Assembly (NCBI RefSeq): GCF_000002425.4
Contig: NC_037257.1
Span: 8,638,247 to 8,702,246 of the forward strand
Length of the DNA: 64,000 bases
Reading direction: 5' to 3'
From: Physcomitrium patens
Lineage: Eukaryota > Streptophyta > Bryopsida > Funariales > Funariaceae
Below, piece after piece: positions 24,526 through 36,871 of this stretch (position 1 is the stretch's first letter; each line of letters begins with the position of its first letter). Both the position numbers and the translations under genes were made by a program. Under the pieces are notes generated by a model. It had not been told where the DNA came from, made no database searches, and saw only the letters and a program-made list of their open reading frames with translations.

Positions 24526-25196
24526 ATGTTTTTGAGGCGCATTGCAGGGCCGCTGCTAGCCTCCGTCAAGGAGTCCACAGGCATTGTAGGCCTGGATGTT
24601 GTCCCCAACGCGCGGGAGGTTCTCATCACGCTCTATCAGCAGACTCTCAAAGCTGTGCAGCCCATCCCCGAGTCGGCTCAGTACAGGAAGTCGGTGGAAG
24701 CGCTCACTCATCACAGGCTCAAGGTATGCTCAGATGTTGGATTGGTGACTTTTAGGGTTTTGGGGTCTTCGTCGTGGCTTTCCTAAATTTTTTCCGGATC
24801 GAGATGTGGTGCATTGATAGTACTTGGATTTGTGCTCTTAGTGTTCGATGTTGACATGCACAGAAGTGCTTTATTCTAATTGCATGAATCTTACGCGAAT
24901 TCGCTACGTCTTGCATAGCGTGACGGGTGGAGCGAGTGTATTCAAATAGCAGACGTTCTTTTCTAATTTATGTTGTTTTTTTTGCTTAGGTTTGTCAAGA
25001 AGAACAAGATTGGGAAAACATTGAGAAGAGGATTCAGGGTGGGCAAGTAGAGGAGTTGATTGTGCAAGCTAAAGACGAGTTGCAGCTTATCCCAAAGATG
25101 GCTGAGTGGAAACCCTGGGAGGTCCCTGAGGGTTACAAGGTAGAGGTTATTGAGGATGACGACTCGATACCGTCGCATGTACCCTATCACAAGTAG
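24526..25196 (+). CDS. NDUFA5: NADH:ubiquinone oxidoreductase subunit NDUFA5 (B13)
   Basis: Two exons, 24526-24723 and 24990-25196, joined at phase 0 (CTCAAG|GTATGC, TTGCTTAG|GTTTGT), encode 134 residues. The N-terminus MFLRRIAGPLLASVKESTGI and the following GLDVVPNAREVLITLY are nearly identical to plant NDUFA5. The second exon gives CQEEQDWENIEKRI, GGQVEELIVQAKDEL and ends at PSHVPYHK. NDUFA5 is an accessory subunit of mitochondrial complex I on the matrix-facing peripheral arm. Flowering-plant proteins are about 30 residues longer at the C-terminus, so this one stops early just after the 'P.HVP.H' motif. That could be a lineage difference or an unseen extra exon. A telo-box-like TTTAGGGTTT lies in the intron at 24751. 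Confidence 0.95.
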
Positions 25197-27840
25197 AGGT
25201 AGAGCATTTCTGCAGTGATATTTTCTTGTTGATCTGGCTCTCCACGTGTTAATCCAGCATTTGGTGGAACTCAACCATTTTATAAAACTCGTCTACAATT
25301 GACCATTGATGAGGTCATCTACTTACTGCCCTTTCTTTCAAGGTCTCTCTTCAGTAGGAGATGTTCAGCTTGAAGTTCATTTTTGCAAAAGTACTTCAAT
25401 AAATTCCATTTTTGGCAGTTTGTTTCTTCTTCATCGCCTCATAAATCCCATATACGTTTTCTTTGTGTTGTTGAATGTGTAAAATGTAGTACTGTAGAGT
25501 GTGAGCAATTTGCATGTGGTTCCAACCTGACTTCTGCCTTGTGGTGCCTCTGAATAGTATAAAGGAATACGCTGGGAAACATGTAGAGTTGATTTAGGGT
25601 TTAGGGTTTCCTTGAACTTTGAAACTTGCTGACCTCTGCAAATGGATTACTCTTGTCTGCTACACCCAACAATTGTGTGTTTATTGCACATACCATGAAT
25701 GATATTGTATTTCAATATTAGAATCCTCTAGGTTTCCTGGAAGTCTTCAACTAGCTTATGTTGTGTTCATTTGACGCCGTTTTAGTCATACCCTACTTAA
25801 ACGTTTCTCCTATGAAACTCCGTTAGATTGGAAGATAAATATTTGAAGTATGATAGTTTTGTGTTGGATGGTTCCTAGTTGTCCTGAAGGTAATGGATTG
25901 GCGTTTTTGTCAATGGAATCAGAAGAAAGACTAGGAATGCATGATTTTGATATTGGACAGATGAGTTGCAACGTACTATAATCTTATTTTATTATGCAAT
26001 CATTAGTCATTGATGTCGGAACGGGGTGATATTACTGATTCTTTTCAACTTTTCTTATGTTTGGATATTGTATGAGGTAACCAAGTGTATTTTTGGATGT
26101 AACGAAAAAAATGTAAATTGTGCTCTATTCTTCATTTGCTGAGGGAAATATAGTTCAAACAATGCAATATATTTACCTACAATAATTCAGCAATTTTAGT
26201 AGTGAGGGATATTTTTTATATTCCAGACTTCGGTTCTACATAATATTTTGGTTTTGATCTGGTTTTCTTTTTACACCAAATCTATCATACTTCACCATCG
26301 TTATGGACATTTGGTGTGTATCTATTGCAAAATTGGATCGTGCATGTATTACAAATTCTCAGTGAACTTACTTCACTAATTGAAGCATTTACATCCTATT
26401 TTTACATTTCATTTATAATTTCTGTTTTCAACTTGTCAAAGCCATTATCACAAAGTCAGAATGAAGAATTTTTAGAATATACATACATTTATTTATCTGG
26501 TACTAAATATGGCCAAAATAATTAGTAGTTTGAAAATTATGTATTTATTATTTATGTATTCTCACAAAACAGAAAACCACAAAAATATTATAAATTAAAA
26601 ATAACATACTGAGAAACAAAGTAAGAAAATAAGTATTTATGTTAATGAATATTTAATAATATTAGGTATATACATATATGTATATTTATTTATTTATAAT
26701 TTTTTTTTTGAGATTTATAAAATTCATGCACAATTTAGTTATAATATTCATAAGTAACAAATTTTATGTTTTTTTACATATAGATCTTTACATTGGATGC
26801 TTAATTTTTTTTAAATTCATGTGTGGACCAAAAGAATAATGAAGTATTTTAAAATATTGCTACTACCACTGCAGCTTTTGCAATTGCTATCACAATCCTA
26901 TAAAATTTTCAATCAAATTTTAGTCAAAAAAATTAAAATCATAAAAAAAAACTAAAAAAAATAAGTGAAATAGATGACTATGACAGATATCCATATTTAC
27001 TTTAATAATTACCAAGATAATATCACTAAGTAAAAATAGATAAAATAAATAAATAAATAATTGATAGTATCTTATAGAGAGGCTTCATAAGTACAACATG
27101 ACTTTGCCTTTATACACATCTATAGGTGATTGATAGTTTAAAAACTTGGTCAACAAGTTGGTCACATGTTGTACATGTTGGTGACTTGTGGTACAAAGTA
27201 GACATATGATGCACATATAAAAAACTTATCTTATAAATGAGACACATGTTGGAAATCCTATAGAACATCACCAAATAATCTATAATTAGATAATATATAT
27301 ATATATATATATATATATAAGAATGTCTCATTTGTTTATTTGCATTCATCAAATTCTAGTCCTTAACAATAACAAGTTATAATAACATTAGCAACGTCCT
27401 TATTTTATTTTACTATGTCTAGATTGCGACATTAGAATACATTTTTTATGACTAAGGTTTATGATGAAATATTTGAATCTATATTCTCATGCTAAAAAAC
27501 TAAAACTTTAAAACCTATGTGACTTTCTTAAAGAACATACTAACCCCAAAACTTCACAAATATGTTCAACAAATTTAGTGAAAAACACTTGCATTTTTGT
27601 AATTGTTTTGAACGTGGCTGAAAGCAAAGTCTTTATGCTTGCTTCTAAACATAAATCATTTTAATCTAATGAGACTTCATAAAAATATGGTGAACAAAAA
27701 ATCACAGCGTTTATATACACAACGTGACTCCACCTGTATATACAAACAATTTCAAGTGAAAAATAAATTGACCTCCATCATATTTTTATTACAAGGATAG
27801 AGGATCACATGAAGCTCTGGCATAAAACCTGAATAAGTTG
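25197..27840. other. 3' flank of NDUFA5 and AT-rich intergenic DNA
   Basis: The 3' UTR probably ends within about 300 bases. A doubled telomere-like motif lies at 25592-25608. From 26100 on, the DNA is very AT-rich, with a (TA)n run at about 27292-27319. No frame of interest and no clear transposon ends were seen. Confidence 0.55.
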
Positions 27841-30800
27841 CAATTGTGGGTGCTGCAGTCCATGTTGTAGTGCTTGCAGTTGTAGCTATTGCAGTATTTG
27901 TGACTAAACACAAAACTCAATTCAGATAGATTTAGAAGTGTAATACGATCATGTCTTGAAGATTAATGATACATTCTTACGTAAATATATAAACAACACC
28001 TATTAAAAACAAACCCATCTTCACACTTTTGCATAGAGCTGATGTCCCTAGAGAAAGTAGTCGTGAAATATGCTATGGTTTAGTACCTGCTGTTGTTGAT
28101 GGTGTGGTTTGAATGGTAATTGCTGCTGTGGACATTGATTCTGCTTCAATTGTTGAGGTGACTGTACAGAGAGCTTATCAGGAGGCCCTGAAGATTGCAC
28201 AGAGAGCTTCTAAACCCTAAACCTGTATGCTCCACTTCCATCCTCAAGAATTCCCATCCAGCCATGGTAACTGGAGCCTGGCGCACCGAGAGACCCCCAC
28301 TATCCCTAACCTTGGCCAACAAGAATATGTTCTGTAAACATTGTTATGAAAGTAAGATTTGGTCACAACAAGAAGTGGTAACAATCATGGGCATTCATTC
28401 ACTTTGAATAGGACAAACCACAGGACAATCGCAATGGAAGCAGTTTAAAAAGAAGACTAGTGTACCCTCAAGCTGAGATGATGGACTTGATAGTTTTTTG
28501 GAACAAGAATACAGATGACCATGTATGAAGCTACCTTCATCAAAATGTAGCTTATAGCAACGATAGGTAACAGAACTTCTTTTAACAATAGTGAGAGCGT
28601 AGACATCAGACAAAAAAAATCATGATATCGTTACGACAACACTGCCTCTTTTATGATTGTATACGTGCGAGTTCTCTAAATTTTGCATTTACACTATCAA
28701 TACTAATCCTCAATAACAGGCCCATTACAGCTATCATTGCTTACGGAAGAAACCATATGGAGGGAGAATTGTCCATTCAGCAAAGAATTGCAAAACGTAG
28801 TGACGGAGGTGCTCACGGATACAGCACAGGAGACGGTAACTGCACAAATGCTGACTTCGGCGTCCTGGACCAGAGTTGCTAAGGCTGAGAAGCTTTGGGC
28901 ATCAACAACAGATGTGTGACCTAATGGTACACTAACAACACCACTCTAATTTGGAGAATCAGCGACTTAAGAAGTGGATGTGGAAATGGCTGGTGAAGTA
29001 ACCTCAATATATTTCCCGTTGCTACGAGTCACACCACTCCAAGCAGTCAAAGAGACATTTTGAGATTCTGCCACAGCTGCAGGAACAGATGCTGGAGCAG
29101 ACATCGGCAACCTGTTATTCCTGATTACAGCTGCTCAAGGATGTAAAGAAATGGGAAATTGTTAAGTCCGAGACCGATGCAGGTGATAGCATACTCTGCT
29201 CTAAGCTAAGGTCAAATGTATATGTCTTTTAACATGCTTTACATAGAAGCATTTTATCAAAGTAAACCTACTCATCTGTCTGTGTTTTCCAACTGTGACG
29301 GGTAGTTGCTTTTCTCTGAGTTTGCCTAGCAGTTGTGAGAACCGAACTTAAACAACATGACTTCCAATATCATTATCATTTCTAAAGTTCAACAACTTAT
29401 AGCAAAGCGCATGCTACAGAGGCATGCGAACAATATGCTCAGCTTGTGAGTTCACACAGTGTTAAAGACTTAGAGAAAGGATAATCATCACAGCCAGAAC
29501 GAATCGACGAAGACAGAATGAAAGTCAACCAAAGAATACATTAGCTCACTTTTAGATTCAAATAGTATATTGATAGTAAATATAATACAACATCTCACCC
29601 TTCATAGTTTACATCTGGAATTCCATGATTATACTCACATCAATTGTTCTCATACGATTTGCTTTTTAGGTTTAGAATAAAGTTTCACCTGGAATTCCAT
29701 CTAGAAAAATTAGTCCCCTAAACAATGACATCACGAGGATTATTAAGAGAAAATTTACACCACATATCAGCAAGTTATGAAGCTAGCAATGGACTTCTGA
29801 CCGTATCGGTTATTTTTTTCTTAATTTTGAACATACACCACAAGCAGGGGTCACTTGGTAATGAGCAAACCTTGTGATAGCTAGTGACCTTGCAGGCTTT
29901 CTCATGCTTAGTTACTACAGCACACAGAGACCAATTCAAGTCAGAGAAGAGCATTGCCTAAAGCACCAGCACTTCAACTGCTACCTGCATTTGCAGCACC
30001 CGGTAAACTGCAACGTGGTTAGAAATCCCGTAAGTACCACAATTATACTAACAAACATGCAGTACCCGCAATGCAAGAAACTGGTAGGAGATAACAACCT
30101 GCTACATACTGCAAACACCCAAGCAAAGCTGTAAAGGGATCAAGTTTCCTCAAATGAAAAGGTTGTGGAAAAAGCCCCAGAGTAATTCCAGACAGAACTT
30201 TAAATTAAAATTTTAACCTGATAAGAAAAAAGCAAATTCTTATGCATAATTGATCTAAACCAGATTTTAAACTGCTGCCCCTTCCTCAACATCCGTAAAC
30301 CTGTGTTACTGGTGAATGTACTTCGAGAAAGTTTTAGCTCAACAACTAAATTGCTAGAAGAAAAGTGGATATGTAACCCACCAGACATTCCTGGCGCAGA
30401 TCTATAAGCAGGATTATAAACGAAGCAAGTCCCAGATTGTCACTCAATTTGCACATTAAACGAAGCGTTGTTAGTTCTTGCAAACACACAACCCCACCCA
30501 TCCCAAAAAATCTACCCAAATGAATTAAAGAATGAAAAACTTAAGTATATACAGATTCTAAAAGGACAGAAACGAGATAAGTATGTTGCTGGTCTCACAC
30601 GAAGCCCTAAACTGGTGCATAGGATAAGAGGTATGCTCCAATTCCTGCAACATTACCGGTAGCAAAGAAGATGACAAACGACATCGCGATAGCCAAAATT
30701 ACAGAACTTGAAAAGTGCATATAGGTACTACAACCACGATAAATACACTCATGCAAATATATAGATATAGATATATATATATATATATAAAGCAGGAGAT

Positions 30801-31560
30801 TTGTTGTCTGCTTCATTTCCAAGGCTTCAAGAACAGACTGTAGCTAAGGATACAGTCAGCAGACCCGACACTACGATTCTTAAACTGTACCTTCAGCTCG
30901 CAAACTTGCCTTGAGTGTACTCTGGGGTACTTCGCACCAAGAATCCACAAAAACTCTAACTGTCTCACACGTTCAATCATGGATAACATACAGCTCCTTA
31001 ATAAGCTCCATGAAGTGAACCTCAACAAAAGATATAAGAAAAAGCATCACCACAGCAAAGATAATTGAGATCAACCTCTTCCTCGGCAGGAGAACAACCT
31101 CAACACGCTGCACACCAAAAACTCATCCACTGCATAACCGACTCAACACGAACAACGACTCCGCAAAGTGGGTCAAAGCGAAACTGTTCCAAATGCCGGA
31201 ACCCAGAACAGATTGCTTCATTACCCGATAGAAGAAAAAAGAAAGGAGAAGAATAAGAAAAGCAGTAGCAACGGAAGGATGAAACCTGCAGTGATATCCG
31301 GCGACGGGCTAATGTGGGCAATACCCTTAGTCGGGGGTTCGCCAACACCCGACCCCACCCAGCTTCAACACCCCATCAGCATATTCACGAATTCAATTAC
31401 CGTGTCAGAGCTTCGTGTTGAACAGTTCTCAGTCCTTGGGGGCTTAACATGGAAACTTCCGGTGGACCGGCGAGGAATCGCCACGCTTGTGGAGATGAAG
31501 AAGCTGGAGATGGAAACTGGTGTGTGTGAGTGAGAGTGAGTAAATGAGAGTGAGAGTTAG
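27841..31560 (-). other. Unresolved, possibly transcribed locus
   Basis: Several short blocks look exon-like on the minus strand but could not be linked. One at about 28210-28093 lies between TTTAG and CAG|GTAC and reads a Gln/Pro-rich peptide ending PHHQQQQ. Another at about 28950-28700 begins after AATTAG and reads SGVVSVPLGHTSVVDAQSF. A third at about 29110-28980 reads MSAPASVPAAVAESQNVSL. The 31250-31560 part is GC-richer and has a CT-rich strand like a plant 5' leader. The plus strand of the same blocks is also open (for example 28737-28919), so the coding strand is uncertain. No family was recognised. It may be a fast-evolving gene, a pseudogene or a non-coding RNA. Confidence 0.25.
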
Positions 31561-32857
31561 TGAGTGATGGAAGTCGGCGGACTAGGTCTGAATTGTGCCT
31601 TTAGGCACTCTCTCACTGCGGCAGGGTCCGATTCCTCGGCATGGGAAAAATCAGGATTCAGGAAGTAGAATGGCACGTGAATCTGCCACTGCAACTGGGC
31701 CGATCTCAAGTAACTTAATAGAGGCCCTTCTGCGTAACTGGGTGACAATTTTTCTAGTCAAATTTACACCTTTGCAGCGATTCCCCCACCCCACCTTCAC
31801 CGTTTGATTCTGGTGCCTCGATTCATTCAGTTTCCATGTCAACGCCGGCGGTGCACGTTCACACCGGCGAAGTTTCCGCCGTTGACCGGGCAATAACGAT
31901 AAATGTGAATATTAGATGGGATCATCCTATGTTCATTCATCCTTCCGTCGGTTCGTACGTTCGTTCTTGGGTTCGTTTTTATTTTTTTGTTGTTTATTGT
32001 TTATTGTTTCATATGTTTTTTTTTTCTACCTTTGAGCATGGTGCATTAAATTTGGGTTTCAGAGAATGATTGTTCTCCTTACTATTATTTTATTAGTTTT
32101 TTACGAAGGGTACTGTGAGCACTGTTCAAGGTTTCTTAAAGGAATTTTGCGGAATTTTTAGGATTCCTCTAGTTTTCATGGTAATTATTTTTAGAATGAT
32201 TTGTTGCGAAAGCTACACTGTGGCTGCTTTTGGATCCTTCATCTTAGGCAATTATGAAGCGTTTGAAAGAGGAATTAATAGAGTCGCAGTCTACTAGTAG
32301 AACGTATATTCAAGATAAAAATAAATAAATATAATGAAAATAATAATAAAAAAACTAAATAAATAAATATAATGAAAATAATAAAAAAAAACTAAATAAA
32401 TAATTCCGTTGTGCTGCTGACATCGAGTATTGAATGTTTTGAATTCTAATATTGGGTTGGATGTTGTCAAACGTGTGGTTGCTGCATCAAGTAAGCTAGC
32501 AAAATAAAGAAATAAAAATGCGAAAATGTATTGTACATGAAGTAAATTATAACGACACTAAGAAAATTATTGCTACATATCATGCATCTTTTCTAAATAT
32601 CAATTTTATTTATCTTTTTATTCTTTTTACTCTTTAGTAAATACATATGTATTCAATATATTTACCATCAAAACCACAAAAAAGCCTCAAGTTGATATTA
32701 TTTGAATCATGCATCAAAACTTTATTTAAATACTAATGATTACTGTGCAATAATTTTGGAGTTGAACATTCTGTTCCAATTTGAATATTTTTCATCCATT
32801 CATTGTTATTTATTAAAATATGATAGCTTTTCAATGTCATTTATATTTATAAGTTTT

Positions 32858-32896
<39 letters not shown>

Positions 32897-33778
32897 GTAT
32901 ATATATAATTTGAAATACAATGAAATATGTATATATATGATTCGAAATACAATGAAATATCCATATTTTTTTTAAAAGCATTTATGTAGTCTATATAGTG
33001 TATGAAATTATTGGAACCAATGTATACACCATGAATGCAACAAATAGTGAAATTTTTGAAAATGTTACAGAGAGAAAGAAAGGAAAATAAATACTAAAAA
33101 TTGATCGTTTTACATGTCAATGTATACTTTTCTGACATCACAGTAGAAGATAAAAATGAAAAAAGAAGACAAATGAAATAACCGAAATCAACTCTATATA
33201 TATATCCTTGATGATTTTTCTCAGATTTAAAATTCCTCGTGAGTCATATAACAAACAAGACTCATAAACCAGTTGATTGAATTGATAACACCTTTTGTGT
33301 CACCTTAAATCAAATAATATTTTTATTTGTAAGTTTAGCTCGGAATTACATGCCATCCAAACTCTCGAAAACTCTATTTGTAACAAAGTCTTCCAATATA
33401 ACTTGTTTTTAAGACTAGCAGAGAGAGAAAATAAAATAAAATATAAATAAAATATAAATATAAATCATTTCAATACATGCTTGTTATCAAATGTTCTATA
33501 AATGTTTTATGATACATTTGTACGACTTTTTAAAGAATAATGGTAATTGTAATCTTATCATATTTATAGCTGCAAACAGTTATGGAAAGGTGGCAAAAGT
33601 CTTACAAATAGAATCAAACATTAACAAAATTATATTGTAAGGTTGTGATAATACAGTATCAATTTGTCAACATGAACATGTTGCTTGCACATTGCCTTTG
33701 TGCCAATGTATGTCCACATATTAAATTGATTTGAGAAGAAGAAAAAGATTCAATTTTTTTCTAAACAATATCTACCTC

Positions 33779-33811
<33 letters not shown>

Positions 33812-34440
33812 ATATTTAAATGAACACACTCAATGTCATACGAATATAATGCATTTTCCAATCTCACAAACTTACATGTTTTTTTTAACAATCTCATAAT
33901 AATAATAATTTCATTGTTTATCGGCTTTAGGTGAACAAGGAAAATATACCAACTGGTATGAAACCACGCAGAGAATCTCATAGTTATTCCAAGATGACAG
34001 TTTCAGCTTGTAAGAGCTAGCAGCCATTTCTTCAAACTCGATGAATTAATAAGATTAAGAAAAATTCACCATTGAAATCGTGCAAACGTAGCAAAACCCA
34101 CAACTATTCAAGACAAATACCACCCAAGCTCACAACGAATGTACAGCAGTGAAAAGCATCACACAGCCCATCGAACCTTGCCCATGCCCATTTACGTATA
34201 GTTAATTCACATTCAAAGCATTGCTTCCATGAACCTCTACCCAGTTAAACCCGTCCTTAATCAATCGCCTGCGTCTAAGATTAGACCATTCGCTTTTTCG
34301 TTTCCTGTCCACATTCATCGTTGTTCATCTACGCACGGTGTCGCGCCTTACGGATGAAAAAGCGACCATTCGTCCCTCCAGTCTGTATATCATCCATCAA
34401 TCAGTTGTCATCCACTATTCGTCCGTCCACCAGTTTGTTC
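31561..34440. other. AT-rich intergenic DNA with microsatellites
   Basis: It contains (TA)n at about 32863-32890 and a (CTAT)n run at about 33780-33811, plus A/T-rich DNA. No frame with a domain and no transposon ends were recognised. Confidence 0.6.
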
Positions 34441-36871
34441 ATCCGTCTGTCCGTCCGTCCTTGAGTTGGAGGTGGCTCCAATGATTGCTTGCCCCACCAG
34501 TAATGCCAACGGAGAGCGCGGTCGGAATCATCCGTCGGCCTCGTCGTCCCAGTCAGGGAGGGGTCCGTGCACAGTAGTCCCCACGGTGCACACAGCATTA
34601 CCATTTCCTGGAGGGACGGGGGCAGACGGGAGAGTTGAGTGGAGTGGCCGACGAGTGCGAGGTTTTATGTCTGCGTGCGAGATTGACTCGGGGCAGCCGA
34701 ATCCGAGCCAGGGGTGGGGTGGGGTGGGACGGGGCGTCGGAAGAGTGGGAAGCTCTGCGGTGCATCTTCGAAACTTCTTCTTCTTCTTCTTCTTCGGTCT
34801 TCAACCTTCGTTCACTTTACCCTTAGTCCATGGAGTGCTCTGCTGCACCGACGCCGTTTCCGTGTCTCGGGGTCCCACTGCTTCCACACCAGCCACATCA
34901 ATCTAGTTGTCGACCATCAGTACAGTGCGCTTGTTGAGCTCCTCGACCAGGCCGCTTTGGTGGGCGAACGCGTTGCGTGCGAGTGGGCCACCTGCCTCTG
35001 ATGCACCCTGGAGCGACTGCGACTCTCGCAGCCTTTGCTCGATGAGGTCCGCGACTGCGAAACGTCGGTGGCCGGGTGGGAGTTGGGAGCAGTGTGGAGC
35101 GCGGTGGTGAAGGCTCTGCTTGAGCGCTGCAGGTTCCGACCGGAGCCAGATTTGCATGGTGAGTCGTGGGTTGGGTGGGTTAGGGTTCTGGGTGTGGCCG
35201 TGCGATCCAAACACGGAATGTTGATGTGGCCGATTTGGATGCCAGACCGAACGGGGCATTGGCGCCGTGGGGTTTCGGGGTTGGAATTGGAGGGCATGCT
35301 GGGACCCGGCGTGGGGATTCCAGTTACCGACACCCGACACCTTTGATACCCTATAAACTAGTGGATCTTCATGCGGTTCCTCTGCGAAGTCGGAAGTATC
35401 TGATTTTGTTCCCGGAATAGCGAGGCTCGTGGTGTGGAAACGCATCTTTTAAAATCCAGACTCAAAGGGCTCGTGAGGTTCGCACTAGAGTTAACAGTAT
35501 TCGCCTTAGTCTATCTCAATGCTTGTTTCTCGGCGCATGTGATGCACCTTGATTTAATTGAGTGGTGACACTAACTGCGAAAGAATGCCATTTTTTACTG
35601 GATGTGGATGAATTGAGTGTGCCAAAAACCCAAGGTTGGAAGACGCGTCTTCTCGAAACTTTCTACTATCGTTGGATTATTCCTCAGTTCCCGATTCTTG
35701 TGCTCGCACTTTTTGCCTCCGTAAACATAGGTTTGTGTTTCCACATCAGGGTTGAACCGTACCACATTAGAAATGCTGCTTGGGGAGGGGAAAGTTTTGT
35801 GAAGGCGTACGATGGATTGAAGCAACTTTTCCCCGATTACGTGCTTCTGCAATCTTTTTGTAGTGAATTTATAGGCACCATTTTGGCCGGACGCTTACAT
35901 CGACGTGAGATGTTTTTCCTACTTCGCAGTCGTTGTTGGTGCCTCATCGATTTCAAGCGGTTCATCCCAGCTACGAGGACCCTTGTTCAAGGGATCGGGA
36001 TAGATCAGATTTTCAGGGTGTTATTTTTTTTAAAGAGTAGCACTGATGCCTACATGTTTTTTTTTTACACGTTCTTACGGCTTGCTTGTCTTGATCCGTA
36101 CGGTGGTACAATTATCTGCAGCAGAAGAGTTTGCATGTATTTCTTACGGTCAGAATGTTTTTGTTGGTCTGAGCATGGTTGGATGAGTGCAACGTGATTG
36201 AGGATTTGGTTGACGATTTTGATTTACGGGATCTACTAATGACATTCTCCTATATCTGTAACAGCCTTCCAATATTCGGGTAACTATATGGCCCTATCAG
36301 TTTCATTTGGCGGTTTTGTAGCCCATTTAACTGGATGCTATGATGGTTTGGTGTGAGTCCTCTCTCGTGCCTCCACACAACTAGTTGTTGGCTTGGGCTC
36401 ATGGAACATGCGCCCTGAATGCGCAGAATATTCGCATTCAAATATTACTGAGCAAGTTCTAGGGCGTGACTTTGGAGAACTATCAGTCATTGAACAATTT
36501 GCCTCTGGTGTCTCTGCGAGTTTCAGATCACACGTGCCCACAGGTACAACCCCTGCCCAGTGCACTTCGGTTTTTATTAGAAAAAATCACTTTGCTTAGA
36601 GTCGTATCTCTCTTTAAACGTACATGAAGCATGGCTAGAGTGTATAAGCTGGGAACCTTTACACGCACGAGAGAATGTTTTGTGGGTGGAACCAGTGACT
36701 CACGAGTTGGAGTCAAATATTTATCGGATTCTACCGAGGTGCGTTTGGGGATTGCGTCCGAGTGCGCATCAGAACACTATTGTGCGGTTGCAGGCTTTGG
36801 GGAAGAGCAGAGCGGAAGCCAGCGTGGAGGAGGATTGATCGGAGTAGCTAATCGGGCGATCATTGCAGTTG
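34441..36871 (+). other. 5' leader region of the U-box gene
   Basis: The DNA turns GC-rich at about 34440, with GTCC repeats and a run of TTC, as expected of a promoter/leader. A likely splice acceptor, ATTGCAG|TTGATGAAG, lies at 36868|36869, just before the start codon. The leader is therefore probably spliced from an upstream exon; a good donor, CATG|GTGAGTCG, follows the UND-like stretch near 35159. A 211-codon frame at 35562-36197 has no domain and is probably intronic. Confidence 0.45.
34905..35159 (+). pseudogene. Possible relic exon of the U-box N-terminal (UND) domain
   Basis: One plus frame reads LVELLDQAALVGERVACEW, then a TGA, then CTLERLRLSQPLLDEVRDCE and GAVWSAVVKALLERC, and it ends at a good donor (G|GTGAGT). 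The order and spacing resemble the first exon of UND-containing plant U-box proteins, in which a helix of the form C..L.RRL.LL.PL.EE.R is typical. The in-frame TGA (in codon phase with both halves) and the lack of a convincing ATG mean it would not be translated as such. It lies 1.7 kb upstream of the U-box exon on the same strand. The resemblance is from memory and modest; a GC-rich chance frame is the alternative, and the minus strand is open here too. Confidence 0.35.

Noticed and set aside
27040..27760. Two similar blocks (ACAACATGACTTTGCC near 27097 and ACAACGTGACTCCACC near 27720) as transposon ends
   Set aside because: They are in direct, not inverted, orientation, similarity is short, and there is no target duplication.
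31168..31533. 121-codon plus-strand frame
   Set aside because: No domain. It overlaps the GC-rich leader-like end of the unresolved locus and codon content is unconvincing.
34903..35445. 180-codon minus-strand frame
   Set aside because: It is in a GC-rich stretch where several frames stay open by chance and has no recognisable domain. It overlaps the UND-like plus frame.
35562..36197. 211-codon plus-strand open frame upstream of the U-box gene
   Set aside because: No domain or codon bias, and it lies between a good donor and a good acceptor, so it is more likely intron or leader.
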